This document shows, one piece after another, positions 6,486-9,440 of a stretch of DNA of 9,440 nucleotides; within the stretch, counting starts at the first letter, position 1; each line of letters begins with the position of its first letter. The DNA is from Candidatus Peribacteria bacterium. GTDB lineage: Bacteria; Patescibacteriota; Gracilibacteria; UBA1369; LOWO2-01-FULL-3. Position numbers and translations under genes: made by a program. Under the pieces are notes generated by a model that ran no database searches, was not told the origin of the DNA, and saw nothing but the letters and a program-made list of their open reading frames with translations. Location of the stretch: assembly GCA_943359415.1 (NCBI GenBank), contig CALRHQ010000035.1, positions 1 to 9,440 on the forward strand. The letters are read 5' to 3'.

Positions 6486-6513
6486 TGTTGTCTAAATCCC
6501 AACAACACTTTTT
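6486..6513 (+). terminator. Weak rho-independent terminator after the tRNA
   Basis: TGTTGT (6486-6491) pairs with ACAACA (6502-6507) around a 10-base loop and is followed one base later by TTTTT. The stem is short and A/T-rich. The stretch from here to 6610 shows no gene; a second all-A/T hairpin (6562-6568 with 6584-6590) is also present. Confidence 0.5.
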
Positions 6514-6610
6514 CGTTTATGCAAATGCTTTATCCTAGCCCTTTTTCAGCGTTCACTACTGAATATTTACAATATTATTTTGCAAATATTTTTTCTGATG
6601 TATCGTTGAT

Positions 6611-6640
6611 TTGACATTAAGCGCGTATTTGAACTATACT
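6611..6640 (+). promoter_or_regulatory. Sigma70-type promoter of the toxin-antitoxin-like cassette
   Basis: A perfect TTGACA (6611-6616), an 18-base spacer and TATACT (6635-6640, 5 of 6 matches). Transcription would start near 6647, inside the inverted-repeat operator. Confidence 0.75.
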
Positions 6641-6642
6641 AT

Positions 6643-6672
6643 ATGTAGTTTAAATATAGCTTATAACTACAT
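6643..6672. promoter_or_regulatory. Inverted-repeat operator ATGTAGTT-N14-AACTACAT
   Basis: Two perfect 8-base half-sites (6643-6650 and 6665-6672) lie 22 bases apart centre to centre, about two helical turns, so dimers could bind both on one face. The site begins 3 bases after the -10 box, covers the predicted start of transcription and ends 5 bases before the antitoxin ATG. This is the expected place for autorepression by an RHH antitoxin or its complex with the toxin. Confidence 0.6.
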
Positions 6673-6677
6673 CAATT

Positions 6678-6917
6678 ATGACGACGCAGGTTACATTTAT
6701 TGCTGATAAGGATTTGAAAGATCGTGCCCTTCAGAAGGCAAAACAAGAAGGGATCACATTAAAAAGTTTTTTTATTTATGCTATGAAGGGCTTTGTAGAG
6801 GGCAAAATTTCTTTGGGTATCAATGTTTCAGCGAATGAACGTGATGTAGAAGAAATAGCTTTCGCGGATAAATCAATAAATGAAAAAGCAGCCAAATTGG
6901 CAAAATTACTGAAATAA
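6678..6917 (+). CDS. RelB/DinJ-like ribbon-helix-helix antitoxin (probable)
   Basis: This 79-residue protein begins TTQVTFIADKDLKDRALQKA, then GITLKSFFIYAMKGFVEGK: a short beta strand followed by two helices. This is the pattern of the ribbon-helix-helix fold in RelB/DinJ-type antitoxins (strand with V/F, helix with conserved K/A, G-[IL]-[ST] turn, then SxF). The remainder, about 45-79, is charged and helical, ending KAAKLAKLLK, and would wrap the toxin. The expected role is to neutralise the downstream toxin and repress the shared promoter through the inverted repeat just upstream. The downstream gene starts 3 bases after its stop. There is no Shine-Dalgarno motif before the ATG. The family call rests on pattern and context only. 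Confidence 0.75.
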   Translation: MTTQVTFIADKDLKDRALQKAKQEGITLKSFFIYAMKGFVEGKISLGINVSANERDVEEIAFADKSINEKAAKLAKLLK

Positions 6918-6920
6918 ATT

Positions 6921-7295
6921 ATGCTCGTTCTAACGCAATATATCGCAAAACATGAATTTGGCCCATTACAGCGCTTTTTGAAAATTGATGATGTAATTAC
7001 TGGATCAAAAAAAGTTTTGAAAGGACTGGCTGTTGAGATAAAACCTCCTCAAAAGATTTCGTCTTTCAGGTTTTTCAAAGTCAGGATTGGGAAAGATAAT
7101 AATTCCAGAATGATTGTTTTCGTTGCTACTGAAAACGGAAAAGTGGTTCCAGTCTTGATACGACTAAAGAAAGATAAAATTTTCGGAATGAATATGTCGA
7201 TGAATAATCCCGAAGTCGTCGATCAAATAAATAAAAATTTGGAACATATTCTTGATGATATTGAGAAAAAACGATATCAGGAATTTTCCGAGTGA
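6921..7295 (+). CDS. RelE/ParE-superfamily-like toxin (probable)
   Basis: This 124-residue protein is paired 3 bases downstream of the RHH-like antitoxin. The middle, FRFFKVRIGKDNNSRMIVFV followed by ATENGKVVPVLI and LKKDKIF (residues 49-88), matches the beta-sheet core of RelE-like toxins, usually written as RIGxYRIIYxxx with VxxLxxxxKxDVY. Candidate functional residues are Arg55, Arg63, Arg81 and the Lys cluster 83-86. The N-terminal 45 residues are not a typical RelE helical hairpin, and the C-terminus is a long helical tail (PEVVDQINKNLEHILDDIEK). RelE-type toxins usually cleave mRNA on the ribosome, while ParE-type toxins poison gyrase; the sequence does not settle which applies, or whether it is still active. 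It ends in TGA and is followed at once by a terminator. Confidence 0.65.
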   Translation: MLVLTQYIAKHEFGPLQRFLKIDDVITGSKKVLKGLAVEIKPPQKISSFRFFKVRIGKDNNSRMIVFVATENGKVVPVLIRLKKDKIFGMNMSMNNPEVVDQINKNLEHILDDIEKKRYQEFSE

Positions 7296-7306
7296 ATACA
7301 TTTTTT

Positions 7307-7338
7307 AAAAAGACCTTCCTTTCGAAAGGCCTTTTTTT
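7307..7338. terminator. Bidirectional terminator between the toxin and the zinc hydrolase genes
   Basis: AAAAAG-a-CCTT (7307-7317) pairs with AAGG-c-CTTTTT (7326-7336) around an 8-base loop. The plus strand ends in seven T (7332-7338) and the minus strand in five T. It sits between two convergent genes whose stops are 50 bases apart and would end both transcripts. Confidence 0.85.
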
Positions 7339-7345
7339 GCTTTAA

Positions 7346-8233
7346 CTATGCCGCTTTTTTTCTCGCAATTATGCAAGCTTCATTTCCTACGACAAGGTTT
7401 GCTTTGGATTTAGGGAATAAAATGATTGAATCTTGTGATGTTACTACGTCGCCATTTCCCTCCGGATCCGTGGCTATCAAAGTGCCGGCCGGCACTTCTT
7501 GAAAATTTTGCCAATCTTTTGTGAATTCGAAGTTTTCGCCTGCAATCACATTCCAATAAGCATCCCAGATTTGCATGTCAACAGGCGTGATTTTGCTTTT
7601 ATCCCCTTCAAAAATTCCAAGCATTACAAGTGCGTCGTGAATGTTTTTTTGAATTTGCATAACTTTAGGATCTTCCAGCCATCCCGCTTCAATCGTTATC
7701 CCAAGTCCACCTGCTTCCGCGACGAATGCATCACTATAAATCGGATTGCCTTTTGCCGCATAGCCTTCCCCTGTTATCAATGTCGGCAGTCCTATGTATG
7801 GAAGAATACTGCCAAGTTTATGATCAGGATTCGGAGATCCCAAAAAGGCCTTTGATGGCTTGATAGTGCCATGTATGTCAAGCAAAACATCTGTATCCAT
7901 GAGTAGCGGCTTCAGCTGATTTGCACGAATCTCTTCTATACTTTTGCCCTTCGGGTGCCCGAAGCATCGATTCAAATCTTTTTCAATGAATCGTTTTCCC
8001 TGCTTTATCGCTTCGATATTTCCTAGTGCGACCTGCAAAACTCCCTGTTGCACCTTCCCTTGCATCATTTTCAACAGCAAATTTTGCACGATGTCCACAC
8101 CTACGGTTTCATTGCCGTGTACTCCACCAAGAACTGTTACCGTAAGCCCTTTTTCTTTGCCTGGACATTTCCATGCATATGGAATCCCCATCTCCGGAAG
8201 CTCTACTTGATCGAATGAATTTAAATTTTTCAT
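7346..8233 (-). CDS. Zinc-dependent hydrolase, succinylglutamate desuccinylase/aspartoacylase family
   Basis: The family (M14-like fold, relatives of AstE and aspartoacylase) removes acyl groups from N-acyl amino acids or cuts related amide bonds. In this 295-residue protein the zinc ligands are visible: GGVHGNE (H39 and E42) and LLDIHGT (H121). EKDLNRCFG (84-92) is the family substrate-binding RN region. The catalytic Glu is E182 in GITIEAGW. A beta-rich C-terminal domain (about 225-295) follows. The substrate cannot be read from sequence, and no arginine-degradation (ast) neighbours are present. The start is placed at the ATG at 8231-8233, giving MKNLNSF. An in-frame ATG 96 bases further upstream would force translation through a transcription terminator and add a residue stretch that does not look like this family. 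The leader may be regulatory. No Shine-Dalgarno motif is visible. Confidence 0.85.
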   Translation of the reverse strand: MKNLNSFDQVELPEMGIPYAWKCPGKEKGLTVTVLGGVHGNETVGVDIVQNLLLKMMQGKVQQGVLQVALGNIEAIKQGKRFIEKDLNRCFGHPKGKSIEEIRANQLKPLLMDTDVLLDIHGTIKPSKAFLGSPNPDHKLGSILPYIGLPTLITGEGYAAKGNPIYSDAFVAEAGGLGITIEAGWLEDPKVMQIQKNIHDALVMLGIFEGDKSKITPVDMQIWDAYWNVIAGENFEFTKDWQNFQEVPAGTLIATDPEGNGDVVTSQDSIILFPKSKANLVVGNEACIIARKKAA

Positions 8234-8258
8234 AATTGTTATTTTTAAAAAGAAATAC

Positions 8259-8283
8259 AAAAAAACCGACGAGGTGTCGCCGG
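8259..8283 (-). terminator. Rho-independent terminator in the leader of the zinc hydrolase gene
   Basis: On the minus strand CCG-g-CGA (8277-8283) and TCG-t-CGG (8266-8272) form a stem around loop CACC, followed by seven T (8259-8265). It ends 25 bases before the ATG of the hydrolase and lies about 160 bases beyond the stop of the membrane-protein gene. It may simply end that gene's transcript, or it may act as an attenuator for the hydrolase. Confidence 0.8.
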
Positions 8284-8368
8284 CTTGATCAATCAATATT
8301 GATTTACAAAAACTTAAGCATGACGGCACCTCTGTCTATGTGAGACATGCCTATGTAAGCTTTGTGCC
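8271..8368 (-). promoter_or_regulatory. Candidate attenuator/riboswitch-like leader with competing stems
   Basis: Stem 1 on the minus strand is GGCAC (8364-8368) with GTGCC (8325-8329). It encloses a hairpin TGTCT/AGACA (8343-8347, 8333-8337). Stem 2, the alternative, pairs GAGGTG plus CCG (8324-8332) with CGG plus CACCTC (8271-8282) across a 3-base bulge. Stem 2 uses the 3' half of stem 1 and also the left arm and loop of the terminator. So when stem 1 forms the terminator can form; when stem 2 forms the terminator is blocked. This matches the standard logic of an OFF-type riboswitch or attenuator. I match it to no known class, and the stems are short. Confidence 0.45.
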
Positions 8369-8407
8369 TTAGCTATGATGTTTTTTGTAATTTCCATTTG
8401 TCTAATT

Positions 8408-8434
8408 TGTATACTTTTATGGCTTCGTTGTCAA
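8408..8434 (-). promoter_or_regulatory. Candidate promoter for the hydrolase leader RNA
   Basis: A perfect TTGACA (8429-8434, minus strand) lies 6 bases after the stop of the membrane-protein gene and is followed after 15 bases by TATACA (8408-8413), or after 17 by TACAAA. The spacer is short for the better -10. A start near 8400 would give a leader of about 165 bases that contains the competing stems and terminator. Confidence 0.5.
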
Positions 8435-8440
8435 ATTTGA

Positions 8441-9337
8441 CTATAAAAGATTTACCGCTTGCACTACTTTTTCAAGATTATTGAAATCACTGTCTGTATC
8501 CACGCTACAGGTGGCCGTGAATTCATAATTGTAATCTTCTCCAATGATCATTATGGCTGGGTACGTACACATGCCTGTTGAAGCATATTTCACCACCTCT
8601 AGATTGTTGATTTTTATAATTTCAGGTTTGTATACGACAAGATCCCATGAATTTACTTCTTTGACCACCGCTTGTGCGCTTTGTTGAGGTCTAATACGCA
8701 TGATATATTCTCTCACCTCTCCACCTTCGATATTCATTTTTGGTCCAAATGAAATTGAATTGCTGTCTTCTTCTCCTTTTTCATATTTTGTCCAAAAACT
8801 TATTTTTTTTGTTTTGCTTATTATATATTCTGTTGGGTATATTCCTTCCGGTCTGAACCTCTGTTCAGCTACTCCGTACTCTTCTACAAATGGAGAGCAC
8901 ATCCAGCTATAGATTTCATTACCACATTTTTTGAAATTTAGTCCGATAACGATGCTCATCGTAACAATCCATATCCCTACGATAGCGATCAGATGCAGGA
9001 TATCTGTTTTTTTCAAAACTTTAGTTGTCTTTCTTTTTTTGTTTAAGAGCGTCGAGATAAGATATGCGATAAGAGTGAGAATAAATATGGATGGATATGT
9101 GTCCAATAGATTGACTATGAAATTTATAAATTCATGCGCAAATCTTTGGTTCCTTTCCCATAAAGATATTCCTTGAATAACTGTCCAACTGATAATTGCT
9201 ACGTAGATAATGTTTCTTCTTGAAAGTAAAAACACGCCGGCGATTAGTATTCCGATGATTGCTATGTGTCCAAGAAAATTTGATGCAACAAATCCTAAAA
9301 GATTCGGCATGAAGTTGTATAGAATATCGTCTATCAT
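8441..9337 (-). CDS. Membrane protein with four N-terminal helices and a C-terminal soluble domain, function unknown
   Basis: I do not recognise this 298-residue protein. Hydrophobic segments suited to membrane helices are at about residues 22-39, 42-59, 82-98 and 112-134, with a basic loop KKRKTTKVLKK (100-110) before the last, so that loop is probably cytoplasmic and the C-terminal domain external. Residues 135-298 form a hydrophilic domain with four Cys (C138, C147, C257, C277), possible disulfide pairs if outside the cell. Its ending DSDFNNLEKVVQAVNLL resembles the close of small secreted domains where a final helix packs on a sheet, but no family is assigned. It appears to be a single-gene unit with a possible promoter upstream; no Shine-Dalgarno motif is seen. 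Confidence 0.75.
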   Translation of the reverse strand: MIDDILYNFMPNLLGFVASNFLGHIAIIGILIAGVFLLSRRNIIYVAIISWTVIQGISLWERNQRFAHEFINFIVNLLDTYPSIFILTLIAYLISTLLNKKRKTTKVLKKTDILHLIAIVGIWIVTMSIVIGLNFKKCGNEIYSWMCSPFVEEYGVAEQRFRPEGIYPTEYIISKTKKISFWTKYEKGEEDSNSISFGPKMNIEGGEVREYIMRIRPQQSAQAVVKEVNSWDLVVYKPEIIKINNLEVVKYASTGMCTYPAIMIIGEDYNYEFTATCSVDTDSDFNNLEKVVQAVNLL

Positions 9338-9362
9338 ATCTGTTTGTTAAGTTGTTAGGCCT

Positions 9363-9391
9363 ATTGTATGCCATTAATATCTTCTGTGCAA
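9363..9391 (-). promoter_or_regulatory. Possible promoter of the unknown membrane protein
   Basis: On the minus strand TACAAT (9363-9368, 5 of 6 matches) lies 17 bases after TTGCAC (9386-9391, a weak -35). A start near 9356 leaves about 19 bases before the ATG at 9337. Further right, GTGCGG followed by seven T (minus strand, about 9412-9424) looks like the 3' half of a terminator whose other half is outside the window. Confidence 0.4.
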
Positions 9392-9440
9392 AGTCCCCTT
9401 CCCGTATTTCTTACACAAAAAAACCGCACAATAACTAAAA

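Noticed and set aside
6562..6594. Hairpin AATATTT/AAATATT followed by T residues as a second terminator after the tRNA
   Set aside because: The stem is entirely A/T with a 15-base loop, which is expected by chance in such A/T-rich intergenic DNA.
8234..8329. 32-residue N-terminal extension of the zinc hydrolase from an upstream ATG
   Set aside because: The extension is encoded across a strong terminator hairpin and its T-run, and it has no resemblance to the family. The ATG at 8231-8233 gives a normal N-terminus.
9132..9374. 80-codon minus-strand open frame overlapping the start of the unknown membrane protein
   Set aside because: It lies in another frame of a convincing membrane protein, has a composition unlike the other proteins here (rich in Asn, Arg and His), and matches nothing recognisable.

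Overview
The window is A+T-rich bacterial DNA with ten protein genes lying wholly inside it, one protein gene cut by the left edge, and one tRNA gene. Several traits together suggest a small-genome lineage of the Candidate Phyla Radiation (Patescibacteria), perhaps near Peregrinibacteria. These are a purD of archaeal-looking type, a secreted protein joining FlgD-like Ig repeats to C-terminal SLH domains, very short gaps between genes, and A/T-rich leaders without a Shine-Dalgarno motif before almost every start codon. The phylum is an inference. TGA, TAA and TAG all act as stops, and the conserved genes contain no internal TGA, so the code appears standard and not the UGA=Gly code of Gracilibacteria/Absconditabacteria.

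Left part (1-2942): purD (purine synthesis) enters from the left edge and is followed by a small four-helix membrane protein. Facing them is a minus-strand pair, a YtxH-like membrane-anchored protein overlapping pheA (prephenate dehydratase with an ACT domain, phenylalanine synthesis). Middle (2978-5366): a 688-residue exported surface protein on the minus strand has its own strong promoter and terminator. Behind its promoter lies a cluster of 50-bp-class direct and inverted repeats. Next (5367-6474): maf (nucleotide pyrophosphatase) and rpsT (ribosomal protein S20) diverge from a shared 70-bp region, followed by a rho-independent terminator and a CAU-anticodon tRNA.

Right part (6486-9440): a self-contained toxin-antitoxin-like cassette on the plus strand has a sigma70 promoter, an 8-bp inverted-repeat operator, a RelB/RHH-like antitoxin, a RelE-like toxin and a bidirectional terminator. 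Beyond it, on the minus strand, are a zinc hydrolase of the succinylglutamate desuccinylase/aspartoacylase family and an unrecognised membrane protein. About 165 nt of leader precedes the hydrolase. It contains a terminator ending 25 nt before the start codon and an upstream segment that can pair either with itself or with the terminator. This is the layout of a transcription-attenuating leader, and I consider it the most interesting feature here.

The genes do not form one pathway. Core metabolism (purD, pheA), housekeeping (maf, rpsT, tRNA), cell surface (SLH protein) and accessory functions (TA pair) are interleaved in short, mostly separately transcribed units.
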